NCBI GenBank assembly: GCA_017592775.1
Contig: JAGFNJ010000042.1
Span: 1-46,715, forward strand
Direction: 5' to 3'
Origin: Candidatus Accumulibacter conexus
GTDB taxonomy: Bacteria; Pseudomonadota; Gammaproteobacteria; Burkholderiales; Rhodocyclaceae
DNA length: 46,715 nt
A program made the translations under genes and the position numbers. Shown here piece by piece: positions 24,067 to 34,254 of the stretch. A model generated the notes under the pieces. That model was not told the DNA's origin and searched no databases. It worked only from the letters and a program-made list of their open reading frames with translations. How positions within the stretch are numbered: position 1 is the first letter of the stretch; every line of letters begins with the position of its first letter.

Positions 24067-25479
24067 ATGACACTGGACATCCTCCAGAATCGTTGCTTCG
24101 ACGAAATCAACATCGGCGATACGGCAAGCGTCAGTCGTACGCTGAGCTTGCGCGACGTGCAACTCTTCGCGGCCGTTTCGGGCGACATCAGCCCAACGCA
24201 ACTGGACAGCGAACTCGACCGGCAGCTTGGGCCGTCCGACCTCGCTGCACACGGTATGTGGTTGGGCGCCCAGGTTTCCGGACTGCTCGGCAATCAGCTG
24301 CCGGGTCCGGGAACGGTACACTCGGGACAGGATCTCGAGTTCCTGGCAACGGTACCGATCGGTGAGCAGGTCACCATCACGATCACCGCAACCGCCAAGG
24401 ATCCCGCAAGTCGGCGGGTGATCTTCGACTGTCGTGGTGTCAACGGACGCGGCGAGACGATCATGACCGGCACCGCGCGGGTCATCGCGCCACTGGTCAA
24501 GGTCACAATGGAGCGTCCGGAAGCGGCGCAGGTGTCGATCCAGAGCCACGACCGCTTCGAGACCCTCGTCGAACGCTGCGCGCAACTGCCAGCGGTGCCG
24601 GTGGCGGTCGCGCATCCCTGTGACGAGTCGTCGCTCGGTGCCGCCCTGCAGGCGAGGCGTGAGGGCCTGATCGAGCCGATCCTCGTCGGACCTCTGGTCC
24701 GCTTGCGCGCGCTCGCCAAGGAGCATGGCTTCGATCTCTCCGGCGTGCAGATCGAAGACATGCCGCACAGTCATGCCGCTGCCTTTCGTGCCGTCGAGCT
24801 GGTTCGCCTCGGCAAGGCGGCGGCGCTGATGAAAGGCAGCCTGCACACCGACGAACTGATGGCTGAGGTGGTCAGTCGGGACACCGGCTTGCGCACCGAG
24901 CGTCGTATCACGCATGCCTTCGTGATGGACGTGCCGACCTATCACAAGCCGCTGATCGTCACCGATGCGGCGATCAATATCGCGCCCGATCTCGACACCA
25001 AGCGCGACATCTGCCAGAACGCCATCGATCTGGCCCGGACCCTCGGTATCGCGCGGCCCAAGGTAGCGATCATTTGCGCGGTCGAGGGAATCAATTCGCG
25101 CATGGTTTGCACGACCGACGCGGCTTCATTGTGCAAGATGGCCGATCGGGGGCAGATCACGGGCGCCATTCTCGACGGTCCGCTGGCCCTCGACAACGCC
25201 ATCAGCAAGGAAGCGGCGCGTATCAAGAAGATCGACTCGATCGTCGCCGGCGATCCCGACATCGTCGTCGTCCCCGACCTCGCCGCCGGCAACATCCTCG
25301 CCAAGCAGCTTACCTTCATGAGCAATGCCGATGGCGCCGGCATCGTGCTCGGTGCGCGCGTGCCGATCATCCTGACCAGCCGCGCCGACAACAAACGTAC
25401 CAAGCTGGCCTCGTGTGCCGTGGCCTGCCTGATGGCCAGTGCACCACTGGGTGATGGTTCGACGACGATCGGAGGCTGA
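24067..25479 (+). CDS. Fused MaoC-like hydratase / phosphate acetyltransferase
   Basis: 470 residues from ATG at 24067 (GAGGGG 9 bases upstream; the frame extends to a GTG at 24004 without a good site). Residues about 10-145 are a MaoC-type hot-dog domain (LFAAVSGDISPTQLD, AAHGMWLGAQVSGLLGNQLPGPGTVHSGQDLEFLAPV-like), related to R-specific enoyl-CoA hydratases. Residues about 165-470 are a phosphotransacetylase domain (HPCDESSLGAAL, MKGSLHTDELM, GILDGPLALDNAIS-like, VPDLAAGNILAKQL). It should interconvert acetyl-CoA and acetyl phosphate (or act on butyryl-CoA) and possibly hydrate enoyl-CoA. acetate kinase starts one base after its stop codon, so the pair forms the Pta-AckA pathway. Confidence 0.9.
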   Translation: MTLDILQNRCFDEINIGDTASVSRTLSLRDVQLFAAVSGDISPTQLDSELDRQLGPSDLAAHGMWLGAQVSGLLGNQLPGPGTVHSGQDLEFLATVPIGEQVTITITATAKDPASRRVIFDCRGVNGRGETIMTGTARVIAPLVKVTMERPEAAQVSIQSHDRFETLVERCAQLPAVPVAVAHPCDESSLGAALQARREGLIEPILVGPLVRLRALAKEHGFDLSGVQIEDMPHSHAAAFRAVELVRLGKAAALMKGSLHTDELMAEVVSRDTGLRTERRITHAFVMDVPTYHKPLIVTDAAINIAPDLDTKRDICQNAIDLARTLGIARPKVAIICAVEGINSRMVCTTDAASLCKMADRGQITGAILDGPLALDNAISKEAARIKKIDSIVAGDPDIVVVPDLAAGNILAKQLTFMSNADGAGIVLGARVPIILTSRADNKRTKLASCAVACLMASAPLGDGSTTIGG

Positions 25480-25480
25480 C

Positions 25481-26665
25481 ATGGCAAACGCGATTCTGGT
25501 CATCAACGCCGGCTCATCGAGCCTGAAATTCTCGGTGTTCGGCATCCCGCGTGCCGGCGAGTTGCGCATGCTGGTCGTCGGTCAGGTGGAAGGTCTGGGC
25601 ACGGCGCCGCGACTCAAGGCAAAGAACGGCGAGGGCACGATCCTCGCCGATGTTCGCTGGGCAACGGCGGAAGTTGCCAACCACGCCCAGGCGCTGCAGG
25701 AGATTGCGACGCTGCTGCGCTCCCGCTCCGAGGGACTGGAACTCGTTGGCGTCGGCCATCGCGTGGTGCATGGCGGTGCCGACTACTCGGCGCCGCTGCT
25801 GATTACCGCGCCGGCGATGGAGAATCTCGCTGCCTTTGTGCCGCTGGCGCCACTGCACCAGCCGCACAACCTGGCGGCGATCCGCGCCGTCCAGGAGGTA
25901 CGACCCGACCTGCCGCAGGTGGCCTGCTTCGACACCGCGTTCCACCGGACCCAGGAGATGGTCGCCGATCTCTACGGTCTGCCCTACGAATACTACGAGC
26001 GGGGTATTCGCCGCTATGGCTTCCATGGGCTTTCCTACGAGTACATCGCCGCGACCCTGCCGTCGGTCGCGCCGGAAATCGCCAATGGGCGTGTGGTCGT
26101 CGCGCACCTGGGCAGTGGCGCCAGCATGTGCGCCATGCGCGATGGCCGCAGCGTCGGTAGCTCGATGGGTTTCACCGCGCTCGATGGCCTGATGATGGGC
26201 ACCCGGCCGGGCAACATGGACCCGGGAATCGTCCTCTACCTGCTACAGCAGGAAGGTCTGTCGGCGAAACAGATCGAGGATCTGCTCTACAAGCGCTCCG
26301 GCCTGCTCGGCCTGTCCGGCATCGGCAACGACATGCGTGTCCTGCTGGCCAGCGATGCGCCGCGGGCCAGACTGGCGATCGAGCTGTTCGTCTACCGTAT
26401 CAGCCGCGAACTCGGTGCGCTCGCCGCTGTTCTCGGCGGTCTCGACGCGCTGGTGTTCACCGCCGGTATTGGCGAAAACAGCGCGCGCATTCGGCAGCTC
26501 GTCTGCGAGAAGGCGCGCTGGCTGGGCGTCGAGCTTGACGAGGCCGCCAACGAGCAGGGTGGTCCATGCCTCAGTGGCGTCGGTAGCCGGGTCTCGGCGT
26601 GGGTGGTGCCGACCAACGAGGAACTGATGATCGCTCGCCACACCCGCACGCTGCTGGGCCGGTGA
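25481..26665 (+). CDS. ackA: Acetate kinase
   Basis: 394 residues from ATG at 25481, with GGAGG just upstream inside the end of the previous gene. Phosphorylates acetate with ATP, or the reverse. Seen: the N-terminal ASKHA motif INAGSSSLKFSVF, GHRVVHGG, FDTAFH, RRYGFHGLSYEY, VVAHLGSGASMCAM, MGTRPGNMDPGI and FTAGIGENSARIR. The start of the frame at 25439 lies inside the upstream gene and is not used. With the Pta domain it links acetate to acetyl-CoA, useful for acetate uptake or overflow. Confidence 0.96.
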   Translation: MANAILVINAGSSSLKFSVFGIPRAGELRMLVVGQVEGLGTAPRLKAKNGEGTILADVRWATAEVANHAQALQEIATLLRSRSEGLELVGVGHRVVHGGADYSAPLLITAPAMENLAAFVPLAPLHQPHNLAAIRAVQEVRPDLPQVACFDTAFHRTQEMVADLYGLPYEYYERGIRRYGFHGLSYEYIAATLPSVAPEIANGRVVVAHLGSGASMCAMRDGRSVGSSMGFTALDGLMMGTRPGNMDPGIVLYLLQQEGLSAKQIEDLLYKRSGLLGLSGIGNDMRVLLASDAPRARLAIELFVYRISRELGALAAVLGGLDALVFTAGIGENSARIRQLVCEKARWLGVELDEAANEQGGPCLSGVGSRVSAWVVPTNEELMIARHTRTLLGR

Positions 26666-26670
26666 GCGCG

Positions 26671-26693
26671 GCGCCGGGGACTAACCCCGGCGC
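26671..26693. terminator. Hairpin between convergent ackA and fabI
   Basis: GCGCCGGGG, loop ACTAA, CCCCGGCGC: a perfect 9-bp stem starting 6 bases after the ackA stop. No U-tract follows on either strand. It probably ends or protects transcripts from both sides. Confidence 0.5.
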
Positions 26694-26764
26694 TGAGAAC
26701 TGACGGTAGACGGTCTGTCGGGCTCGGCGGATGAGCGCCGCAACTCGGGAGATGTGCGCTGGCT

Positions 26765-27598
26765 TCAGCCGATGACGTGGTAGCCGCCGTCGATGTGGAT
26801 GGTTTCGCCGGTGATCAGCTTCGCATAGTCGGAGGCGAGGAAGGCCGTCGCCATGCCGACATCCTCGATGCTGACCAGCATGCGACTGGGGGCGCGTGTT
26901 GCGGCGATGTCCATCAACTCGTCGAAGCGGTCGATGCCGGTAGCCGCCCGCGTCTTGATCGGGCCGGGCGAGATCGGGTGCACGCGAATGCCCTTCGGTC
27001 CCAGTTCGGCGGCGAGGTAACGTGCGGACGCCTCGAGCGCCGCCTTGACCGGGCCCATCAAGTTGTAACGATCGACCACCTTCTCGGCGCCGTAGTAGCT
27101 CATCGTGAACAATGAGCCGCCTTCCTTCATCAGCGGCTCGGCGAGTCTCGCCATACGAATGAAGGAGTGGCACGAGACGTCCATTGCCATCAGGAATCCG
27201 TCGCGCGAGCAGTCGGTGACGCGGCCGTGCAGATCCTCGCGTGGCGCGAAGGCAATCGAATGCAGGCCGATGTCGAGTTGGCCCCAAGTTCTCTCGATCG
27301 CCTCGAAAACGGCCTCGAGTTGCCCGGGTATGCGCACGTCGCAGGGGAGATAGAGCGCCGGGTCGACCCCCAGGTGATCGGCCAGCGCCTGCGTGTAGGT
27401 CTTGCTCTTTTCGTTGAGATAGGTCATCGCGACGCTGGCGCCGAGCGCGCGGAAGGCGAGCGCGCAGCCATACGCGATCGACTGGTCATTGGCGATGCCG
27501 ATCACCAGGGCCTTCTTGCCGTCGAGCGCGCCGGCGGGGCCCTTCACCTTCACTTCGAGGTCGCGAAAGAACGCTTCGGTCGGGTTCAGTTGTGTCAT
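26765..27598 (-). CDS. fabI: Enoyl-[acyl-carrier-protein] reductase (NADH)
   Basis: 277 residues. Reduces trans-2-enoyl-ACP in the last step of fatty-acid elongation. A short-chain dehydrogenase fold with FabI hallmarks: [47 protein letters not shown], the active-site Tyr-x6-Lys (YNLMGPVK), [17 protein letters not shown], and [13 protein letters not shown] at the C-terminus. The N-terminal 20 residues before the Rossmann strand are longer than in E. coli. Start at ATG 27598 with GGAAG 6 bases upstream. In some bacteria (Sinorhizobium, as I recall) pta, ackA and fabI form one operon; here fabI converges on them instead. Confidence 0.95.
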   Translation of the reverse strand: MTQLNPTEAFFRDLEVKVKGPAGALDGKKALVIGIANDQSIAYGCALAFRALGASVAMTYLNEKSKTYTQALADHLGVDPALYLPCDVRIPGQLEAVFEAIERTWGQLDIGLHSIAFAPREDLHGRVTDCSRDGFLMAMDVSCHSFIRMARLAEPLMKEGGSLFTMSYYGAEKVVDRYNLMGPVKAALEASARYLAAELGPKGIRVHPISPGPIKTRAATGIDRFDELMDIAATRAPSRMLVSIEDVGMATAFLASDYAKLITGETIHIDGGYHVIG

Positions 27599-27736
27599 GT
27601 ATTGTCTTCCTCATCTGCTGGTTGGCTGGCGTGGACCGGAGTGTGGGTCGATGCCGGACGAGTCTCCCGGACGCGCATGACGCGGGTCTCACCCGCAGGC
27701 GTCGCGGCCCCGGAGTCGTTCGATGGCGACAACATT

Positions 27737-27766
27737 ATTCTAGTCCACGCATTGTCGGCCAGCCAG
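27737..27766 (-). promoter_or_regulatory. Weak predicted promoter of fabI
   Basis: On the minus strand CTGGCT (27766-27761), 18-base spacer, TAGAAT (27742-27737). The -35 matches only three of six positions, so this is tentative. Confidence 0.3.
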
Positions 27767-27781
27767 GACTGTCGCACCGGT

Positions 27782-27811
27782 TTGACCGTCCTTGCGGGTG
27801 CCGCCTATACT
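27782..27811 (+). promoter_or_regulatory. Predicted sigma70-type promoter of ppc
   Basis: TTGACC (27782-27787), 18-base spacer, TATACT (27806-27811); each hexamer matches the consensus at five of six positions. The leader to the ppc ATG would be about 60 bases. Confidence 0.6.
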
Positions 27812-27876
27812 CCGCACGCGGCTCTTGCCGAGGTCGCGGGGGAACTCCCGCCCCATCAACAGAAAGGAATCCCGTG

Positions 27877-30633
27877 ATGACGGAGGCTTTTCCCGAAGAC
27901 AAGGATCTGCCGCTGCGCGAAGACATTCGGCTGCTTGGCCGCTTGTTGGGCGACACGCTGCGCGCGCAGGAAGGCGAGGCGACCTTCGAACTGGTGGAAC
28001 GTATCCGGGTCAGCGCGATCCGCTTTCATCGCGACGAGGACAGCGGCGCCAGGCAGGAACTGGCAGCGATTCTCGACAGCCTGTCGCGCGACCAGACGCA
28101 GACCGTCGTGCGCGCCTTCAGCCATTTCTCGCACCTCGCCAACATTGCCGAGGATCAGCATCACATCCGACGCTCGCGTGCGCACCTGATCGCGGGCTCG
28201 CCACCGCACGCCGGCAGTCTGGCGCATGCGCTGGCGCGCGCCCGCGCCGCCGGTTGCGATGTGGCGCAGTTGTACGGTTTCTTCGACGACGCATCGATCG
28301 TCCCCGTACTTACAGCGCATCCAACCGAAGTCCAGCGCAAGAGCACCCTCAACGGGCAGCGTGCGATCGCCCATCTGCTGCATCGGCGCGACAACAGCCG
28401 GCTGACGCCCGACGAGCAGGAGTCGCTCGACGAGGGGCTGCGGCGCGCCGTGCTGGCCCTCTGGCAGACGCGCATGCTGCGTACGACGCGGCTGATGGTC
28501 CTCGACGAGGTGGCCAACGGGCTGTCGTATTACGACTACACATTCCTTCGCGAACTGCCCAGGCTCTACTGCTGGCTGGAGGATCATCTCGCCGCGGCCG
28601 ATGGCGGACGACCGGCCAGCGAGTTGCCCGGCTTTCTCCAGTTGGGCAGCTGGATGGGCGGCGACCGCGACGGCAATCCCTTCGTGACGGCCCCTGTCAC
28701 GCGCGCGGCCCTGCGCCTGCAGTCGGCATGTGCGCTGCGTTTCCACCTCGACGAGATCCACGCCCTGGGCGCCGAATTGTCGCTCGCCGAGGGCCTGGTG
28801 AGCGTCTCGGACGCTTTGCAGTCACTGGCGGACAGCTCGCCCGACACGGCCGCTGCGCGCAGCGACGAGCCCTATCGGCGAGCGCTCACCGGTATCTACG
28901 CGCGCCTGGCGGCCACCGCGCGCAAGCTTGACGGTCTCGAGCCGGAACGTCATCCGGTTGGTGAATCGGCTCCCTACGCGAATTGCGGGGAGTTTGCCGC
29001 CGACCTGGACGTGATCCACCGCTCCTTGGTCGCCAATGGCTCACAACTGCTGGCGCGTGGCCGCCTGCGCACGTTGCGCCGTGCGGCCCGCGTCTTCGGC
29101 TTCCACCTGGCGGCACTCGACCTGCGCCAGAACTCCGAGGTGCACGAGCGAGTGGTCGGCGAACTCCTGGAGGCGGCCAGCCCCGGCACCAATTACCGCG
29201 AACATGACGAGGCCGGACGTGTCGAGCTGTTGCTGCGCGAGATCAGCTCGACGCGGCCGCTGGCCTCATCCCACCTCGCCTATAGCGACGAGACGCGTGG
29301 CGAACTGGAGATCTTTCGCACCGCCGCCGACGCCCATCGCGCCTTTGGGTCTCAGGCCGTACAGAACTACATCATCTCGAAGACTGATGGTGTCTCGGAC
29401 CTGCTCGAAGTGGCGCTGCTCCTCAAGGAATGCGGCCTGCTGTTGCCGCAGTCGCGAGAACTGGCGGTGAATATCGTACCGCTGTTCGAAACCATTCCCG
29501 ACCTGCGCAACTGCCCGCGGGTCATGGACGAGGTGTTGTCCTTGCCTGCCTACCGCAGGCTGGTCGCCAGCCGCGGCGATCTGCAGGAGGTCATGCTGGG
29601 CTATTCGGACAGCAACAAGGACGGCGGCTTCCTGACCTCGGGTTGGGAGCTCTACCGGGCAGAGATAGCGCTGGTCGAGGTGTTCGCCCGCCACGGCGTC
29701 AAGCTGCGCCTGTTCCACGGACGCGGCGGCTCGGTGGGGCGCGGTGGCGGTCCGAGCTACCAGGCGATCCTTGCCCAGCCGGGTGGCGCGGTTCAGGGCA
29801 GGCTGCGACTGACCGAGCAGGGCGAGGTGATTGCCAGCAAGTACTCGAATCCGGAGGTCGGTCGGCGCAACCTCGAGATCCTGGCGTCGGCCGTGCTCGA
29901 AGCGACCTTGCTGGCGGCACCCGATCCGGCGCCGCAGCCGGAGTACCTCGAGGCGATGGCCATGCTCTCGCAGTCGGCCTATCGTGCCTACCGTGGCCTG
30001 GTCTATGAGACCGAAGGCTTCGAACGTTACTTCTGGGAGTCCACCGTCATCGCCGAGATAGCGCATCTGAACATCGGCAGCCGGCCTGCCTCGCGCAAGA
30101 AGACCACCGCCATCGAGGATCTGCGGGCAATACCCTGGGTCTTCAGCTGGGCGCAGTGCCGTCTCATGTTGCCGGGTTGGTACGGCTTTGGCACGGCGGT
30201 GCGCGAGTTTCTCGCCGTGCATCCCGAGGGTCTGGAGGTGCTGCAGCGCATGCACCACGAGTGGGGCTTCTTCCGCACACTGCTCTCCAACATGGACATG
30301 GTACTAGCCAAGACCGATCTGGCGATCGCCGCCCGCTACGCCGAACTGGTCACCGATCCCGCGCTGCGCGCGGCGATCTTCCCACGCCTGAAGGCCGAGT
30401 GGCAGGCGACCATCGACGCCCTGCTGGCGATCAGCGGGCAGCAGTGTCTGCTCGAGGACAACCCGCTGCTCGCCCGGTCGATCCGCAATCGTTTTCCCTA
30501 CCTCGATCCGTTGAATCACCTGCAGATCGAGCTGATCAGGCGGCTGCGTGCCGGCAACGAGGATGAGCGGGTGAAACGCGCCATCCACCTGACGATCAAC
30601 GGGATCGCCGCCGGCCTGCGCAATAGTGGCTGA
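27877..30633 (+). CDS. ppc: Phosphoenolpyruvate carboxylase
   Basis: 918 residues from ATG at 27877; GTG at 27874 is possible, and AAGGA sits 6-9 bases upstream. The frame extends to 27592 but crosses the promoter. Carboxylates PEP to oxaloacetate to refill the TCA cycle. Seen: the catalytic His region [44 protein letters not shown], the mobile Gly-rich loop [16 protein letters not shown], and the C-terminal [13 protein letters not shown]. In acetate-fed polyphosphate bacteria PEP/oxaloacetate exchange supports the TCA cycle. It runs divergent from fabI across a 278-base gap that holds both promoters. Confidence 0.97.
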   Translation: MTEAFPEDKDLPLREDIRLLGRLLGDTLRAQEGEATFELVERIRVSAIRFHRDEDSGARQELAAILDSLSRDQTQTVVRAFSHFSHLANIAEDQHHIRRSRAHLIAGSPPHAGSLAHALARARAAGCDVAQLYGFFDDASIVPVLTAHPTEVQRKSTLNGQRAIAHLLHRRDNSRLTPDEQESLDEGLRRAVLALWQTRMLRTTRLMVLDEVANGLSYYDYTFLRELPRLYCWLEDHLAAADGGRPASELPGFLQLGSWMGGDRDGNPFVTAPVTRAALRLQSACALRFHLDEIHALGAELSLAEGLVSVSDALQSLADSSPDTAAARSDEPYRRALTGIYARLAATARKLDGLEPERHPVGESAPYANCGEFAADLDVIHRSLVANGSQLLARGRLRTLRRAARVFGFHLAALDLRQNSEVHERVVGELLEAASPGTNYREHDEAGRVELLLREISSTRPLASSHLAYSDETRGELEIFRTAADAHRAFGSQAVQNYIISKTDGVSDLLEVALLLKECGLLLPQSRELAVNIVPLFETIPDLRNCPRVMDEVLSLPAYRRLVASRGDLQEVMLGYSDSNKDGGFLTSGWELYRAEIALVEVFARHGVKLRLFHGRGGSVGRGGGPSYQAILAQPGGAVQGRLRLTEQGEVIASKYSNPEVGRRNLEILASAVLEATLLAAPDPAPQPEYLEAMAMLSQSAYRAYRGLVYETEGFERYFWESTVIAEIAHLNIGSRPASRKKTTAIEDLRAIPWVFSWAQCRLMLPGWYGFGTAVREFLAVHPEGLEVLQRMHHEWGFFRTLLSNMDMVLAKTDLAIAARYAELVTDPALRAAIFPRLKAEWQATIDALLAISGQQCLLEDNPLLARSIRNRFPYLDPLNHLQIELIRRLRAGNEDERVKRAIHLTINGIAAGLRNSG

Positions 30634-31012
30634 GCCGACTGCTCGAATGCCCCGCCCATCCCGCCAGAGCTGCTGCCAACAGGCGAGGGCAGGGGGTCCG
30701 TGCCGCTGTTTCCGCAGCGTTGCTGCCGCGGCATGCCCCGTAAGGTGCTGGTCATCCGCGGCCTGGCGCTGATCTTGCCGGAGTCTCGACTCGCGGGTAC
30801 AGTGAGGAAGCCGTGGCGAGGCTGGCCGGCGTCCGCTGTGCTCGGCCCGCGCCCTTGTCGACTCCGCGGCGATCTCTCTGACCAGCGCGAAGCCGGTCAC
30901 TCGCTTGTGCGCGCTACGGTCGGTCCGGGTCTGCCCTGACGCGGGAACCGTTGTTCTGGATCATTTGTCGCGCCAGGGCCTGGCCGACGCTTTCCCCTGG
31001 AGGAAGATGGAA
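30634..31012. other. Gap after ppc with no recognised feature
   Basis: 379 bases between ppc and the next gene. Short open frames on both strands look like random GC-rich frames. I see no clear promoter, terminator or RNA element. Confidence 0.5.
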
Positions 31013-32041
31013 ATGGGCATTCTCGACTGGTTCAAGAACCGACCGGGTCAGTTCGATCCGAACGGGGTGTCTGACGAAATGGTTCGCGGGGCTGTCGACA
31101 AAGCCATCACGCTGACCAATCCCCGGCTCAAGCTGCTGCCGTCCTGCCAAAAGCGCCTGACGCCCGCCGTCGAGACGACGATCGATTTCCTGCGCGCGCT
31201 GGTCCCGGTGCTGCCGGCCGTGCGGCCGCTGTCGTCGACGGTGTGGTCTGCCGATCCGGCCTTGCGGGCGTTCTTTGCCGCATCATCGGACATCCCGACC
31301 GTGCTCGGCCGTTCGGACAATCTGCGTACCCTGTTCGACAAAGCCCCGGACCTCGATGAGGCGTTTCTGGTTCTCGGCATGGCGCTCAACGAGCAGCGGG
31401 TTTTCGGAATGGCGCTGCAGGGGAACATCGTACAGCGCGACGTCGCCCAGACGAGCGTGAGTTTTTCGGACCACCGGGCGCGCATCTGCGGCCGCGACGA
31501 GTCCCGCTTGCGGCGTGTCGTGGGCGTCGAGATTTTCGAGTACCTGGTCGCCCACGCTTTGGCGGAGATCGGCGCGGAGCGTGTCGAAAGGCAGGAATTA
31601 CAGGCCAATCGTGCGCTGATCCGGGCACGCCTGCGCCTGCTTCAGCAACACGGACCGGGCCTCGGATCGATGTTCGGCGAGGCTCCGGCGGCGCGCAGCG
31701 AGCAAGCCCGTCTGGAAGCAGAACTACTGGAAAATGAGCAGCAACTGGAAGCGATCGGCGGCAGCGAGTCGGTGCTCGAAGCTGAACTCGAGTGCCTGAA
31801 GGAGGTGCTCGAGCACCCGCAGCGGTATCTGCGCATCGAGCCCAGGCGGCTGCGGCTCAGCCCGATGAACGTGGTGCTCGATCAAACCAGCAGCGAACCG
31901 GCTGCCGAGGTCGATTTTGCGATTGCCGAGCTGAGCGGCTCCCCACCGATCCGCAGGGCTTTCGTCCTGGCGCGCGTCGCGCGCCAGGAACTGCCCTTGC
32001 CGCAAGGGATCAACTTTGACGAGGTGACACGCTACCTCTGA
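31013..32041 (+). CDS. Unrecognised coiled-coil protein
   Basis: 342 residues from ATG at 31013, favoured because GGAGG lies 9 bases upstream; ATG at 31007 is only 3 bases from it. No signal peptide and no membrane segment. The N-terminal half is mixed alpha with a PVLPAVRPLSSTVWSADPALRAFF region and the motif FGMALQGNIVQRDVAQTSVSFSDHR. Residues about 195-265 are Glu/Leu/Gln/Arg-rich and should form a coiled coil (ELQANRALIRARLRLLQQHG, EQARLEAELLENEQQLEAIG). The C-terminus contains RLSPMNVVLD and a compact RVARQELPLPQGINFDEV. Probably cytoplasmic. Function unknown; ppc before and a DUF1622 gene after give no clear hint. Confidence 0.75.
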   Translation: MGILDWFKNRPGQFDPNGVSDEMVRGAVDKAITLTNPRLKLLPSCQKRLTPAVETTIDFLRALVPVLPAVRPLSSTVWSADPALRAFFAASSDIPTVLGRSDNLRTLFDKAPDLDEAFLVLGMALNEQRVFGMALQGNIVQRDVAQTSVSFSDHRARICGRDESRLRRVVGVEIFEYLVAHALAEIGAERVERQELQANRALIRARLRLLQQHGPGLGSMFGEAPAARSEQARLEAELLENEQQLEAIGGSESVLEAELECLKEVLEHPQRYLRIEPRRLRLSPMNVVLDQTSSEPAAEVDFAIAELSGSPPIRRAFVLARVARQELPLPQGINFDEVTRYL

Positions 32042-32134
32042 GCCCCTGAGCGCGGCTTGGTTGGGCGCCGCTGTGGCGTGGCTGGCAAACGCTACTCCCC
32101 GGGCGCAGGCGGAATGAGACTGGAGGACGATTTG

Positions 32135-32521
32135 ATGCCATCGTTCAACGAAGTCGCCGAGATGGTCGGCGTGCTGTTCGACGGAGTCGGGGTGGCGGTC
32201 ATCGTCCTCGGTACGGTGGTCGCCACGGTTCGGCTGGCTGCGTACCGACGCCATGACACCGACCCGTATCGGCAGTTCCGGCAGGACATTGGGCGAGGAA
32301 TCCTCCTCGGACTGGAGTTTCTGGTCGCCGCCGACATCATCCGGACTGTGGCCGTGACGCCGACGCTGCAAGGCGTCCTCGTCCTCGGCCTGATCGTCCT
32401 GATCCGGACCTTCCTGAGTACGGCCTTGCAAGTCGAACTGGAAGGTCGCTGGCCCTGGCAGCGGGCCAGTGAGTCCACTTCGCCAAGCAGCCGAACGCAG
32501 CCGCTTCGATCCGACGGCTGA
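32135..32521 (+). CDS. DUF1622-like small membrane protein
   Basis: 128 residues from ATG at 32135 (GGAGG 8 bases upstream); ATG at 32114 would add seven residues but lacks a good site. Predicted hydrophobic helices are FDGVGVAVIVLGTVVATVRL (about 12-31), a middle segment around GILLGLEFLVAADIIRTVAV, and LQGVLVLGLIVLIRTFLSTALQVELEGRWPW near the C-terminus. The layout and the RxxFxxDxGRGILLGLEFLVAADII pattern match the DUF1622 family of integral membrane proteins, whose role is unknown. The last 20 residues are polar. Preceded by the coiled-coil protein gene on the same strand. Confidence 0.8.
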   Translation: MPSFNEVAEMVGVLFDGVGVAVIVLGTVVATVRLAAYRRHDTDPYRQFRQDIGRGILLGLEFLVAADIIRTVAVTPTLQGVLVLGLIVLIRTFLSTALQVELEGRWPWQRASESTSPSSRTQPLRSDG

Positions 32522-32835
32522 CGGCGCAAATGCTGCCCACAGTGTGCACCGAGCTTGCCATCACCTCAGCCTCGGGAAGATTGGCCGCACCCGGTGGTAT
32601 CCGCAATGGCGCCGCGACCGAACCAGCCTCAGCCATCCCGGCAATGGAGGGGGCAGGCGCAGATCGCCGCCGTCCGTGGCAAGGGGGAGGCCCGCACAGC
32701 AACGCCTCGCCCAAGAGGAGGACCGACAACCCATGATTGCTGCCCGCAACCCTCTTGTTGGCAACACGCTCAGAAGTGGAATGACGGATAGTCTATACTG
32801 ATCTGGAGGGATTTCTTACAGGGAGGTTCGCCCAG
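32522..32835. other. Gap before the DUF2252 gene
   Basis: 314 bases without a convincing gene. A TATACT at 32794-32799 could be the -10 for the DUF2252-SulP pair, but no matching -35 lies at the right distance. GGGAGG 9 bases before 32836 sets that start. Confidence 0.4.
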
Positions 32836-34254
32836 ATGTCCAAGCGCCAATCCGATCCTAAACACGAATGCGCCACCGCGAGTAGCCAGGCGCTGGTTCT
32901 TTCGCCGCAAGAGCGCCGCGCACAAGGGAGCGCGCTGCGCGACGCCGTGTCGCGCGAGGCACAGGGCGGCTGGAAGCCGCCCAAGAAGCGGCGCGATCCG
33001 ATTGAAGTGCTCACGGCGTCGAACGAGGGGCGGATGCTTGAACTCGTGCCGATCCGGTTTGGGCGAATGCTCCAGTCGCCGTTCACCTTTTACCGCGGTT
33101 CGGCGGCGATCATGGCGGCAGATCTCGCGTCCACCCCGAACTCCGGACTGCGGGTACAGGCCTGCGGCGACGCGCATCTGCTGAACTTCGGCGGCTTCGC
33201 CACGCCCGAACGCCAAGTGGTCTTCGATGTCAATGACCTCGACGAGACGCTGCCAGCGCCTTGGGAGTGGGACGTCAAGCGTCTGACCGCGAGCATCGTC
33301 ATCGCCGCGCAGTATTTGCGCCTGCACGAGAGCGAGGCTGCCCGGGCGGCGACGGCCGCGGCGCGCGCTTACCGCGAGCGGATGGCTGACTATTCGTCAA
33401 TGCGCGCGCTCGACGTCTGGTACGACACGATCACCGTCGACCGCGTGCTCGCCGAAACTCCTAGCGAGGAGGTCAGGAAGCGCATTGTCAAGCGGCTCCA
33501 GAAGGCCCGGCAGCAAAGCACCGCCGAATACATCTTTCCCAAGCTTGCCGAACACCACGGGGCGCTGCCCAAGATCAAGGATAACCCGCCGCTGATTTTC
33601 CACCTGACCGAGGAACAAGCACCCGGGCAAGGGACGCAGTACAGAGAAGTGATCGCGAGCTACCGCGAGTCGCTGGCCGAGCACGTGCGTGTCCTGTTCG
33701 ACCGGTTTCGCTTCTGCGACATGGCGATCAAGGTCGTCGGTGTCGGCAGCGTCGGCACCTTCTGCTCCGTCGCCCTGTTCATGGCCGCGGACAATGACCC
33801 GATCTTCCTGCAGATCAAGGAAGCGCGGGCGTCGGTTCTCGAACCGTACGCGGGCCAGAGCCTGCATGCCAATCATGGCCAGCGAGTCGTTGCCGGGCAG
33901 CGCCTGATGCAGGGAGCGAGCGATATCTTCCTGGGCTGGACGACCACCCAGAATGGCAGGGATGTGTATGTCCGCCAACTTCGCGACGTCAAGATCAGCG
34001 CGATTGTCGAGGGGTGGGACGTCGATCTCCTGACCGCCTACGGCCGGCTGTGCGCCTGGGCGTTGGCACGGGCGCACGCTCGCTCGGGGGATGCAGCGCT
34101 GATCGCCGGCTACATGGGTTCGAATGCCACCTTCGACGACGCCATCTGCGAGTTCGCCGTCGAGTATAGCGACCAGAATCAGCGCGACTATCGGGCTTTC
34201 GTCAAGGCGATTCGCGAAGGACGCCTCGAAGCGCAGGTGGAGGACAGTCCATGA
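32836..34254 (+). CDS. DUF2252-family protein
   Basis: 472 residues. The DUF2252 pattern is clear: RMLQSPFTFYRGSAAIMAADL, the HLLNFGGFATPERQVVFDVNDLDE motif with acidic residues that resembles a kinase-like active site (GDAHLLNFG, then FDVNDLDET), WEWDVKRLTASI, and AILGYMGSNATFDDAI-like text near the C-terminus. The family resembles aminoglycoside-phosphotransferase/kinase folds, but its substrate is unknown. No signal peptide. Its stop overlaps the start of the SulP gene (ATGA at 34251), so the two proteins are made together, which hints that it might serve the transporter. Confidence 0.88.
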   Translation: MSKRQSDPKHECATASSQALVLSPQERRAQGSALRDAVSREAQGGWKPPKKRRDPIEVLTASNEGRMLELVPIRFGRMLQSPFTFYRGSAAIMAADLASTPNSGLRVQACGDAHLLNFGGFATPERQVVFDVNDLDETLPAPWEWDVKRLTASIVIAAQYLRLHESEAARAATAAARAYRERMADYSSMRALDVWYDTITVDRVLAETPSEEVRKRIVKRLQKARQQSTAEYIFPKLAEHHGALPKIKDNPPLIFHLTEEQAPGQGTQYREVIASYRESLAEHVRVLFDRFRFCDMAIKVVGVGSVGTFCSVALFMAADNDPIFLQIKEARASVLEPYAGQSLHANHGQRVVAGQRLMQGASDIFLGWTTTQNGRDVYVRQLRDVKISAIVEGWDVDLLTAYGRLCAWALARAHARSGDAALIAGYMGSNATFDDAICEFAVEYSDQNQRDYRAFVKAIREGRLEAQVEDSP

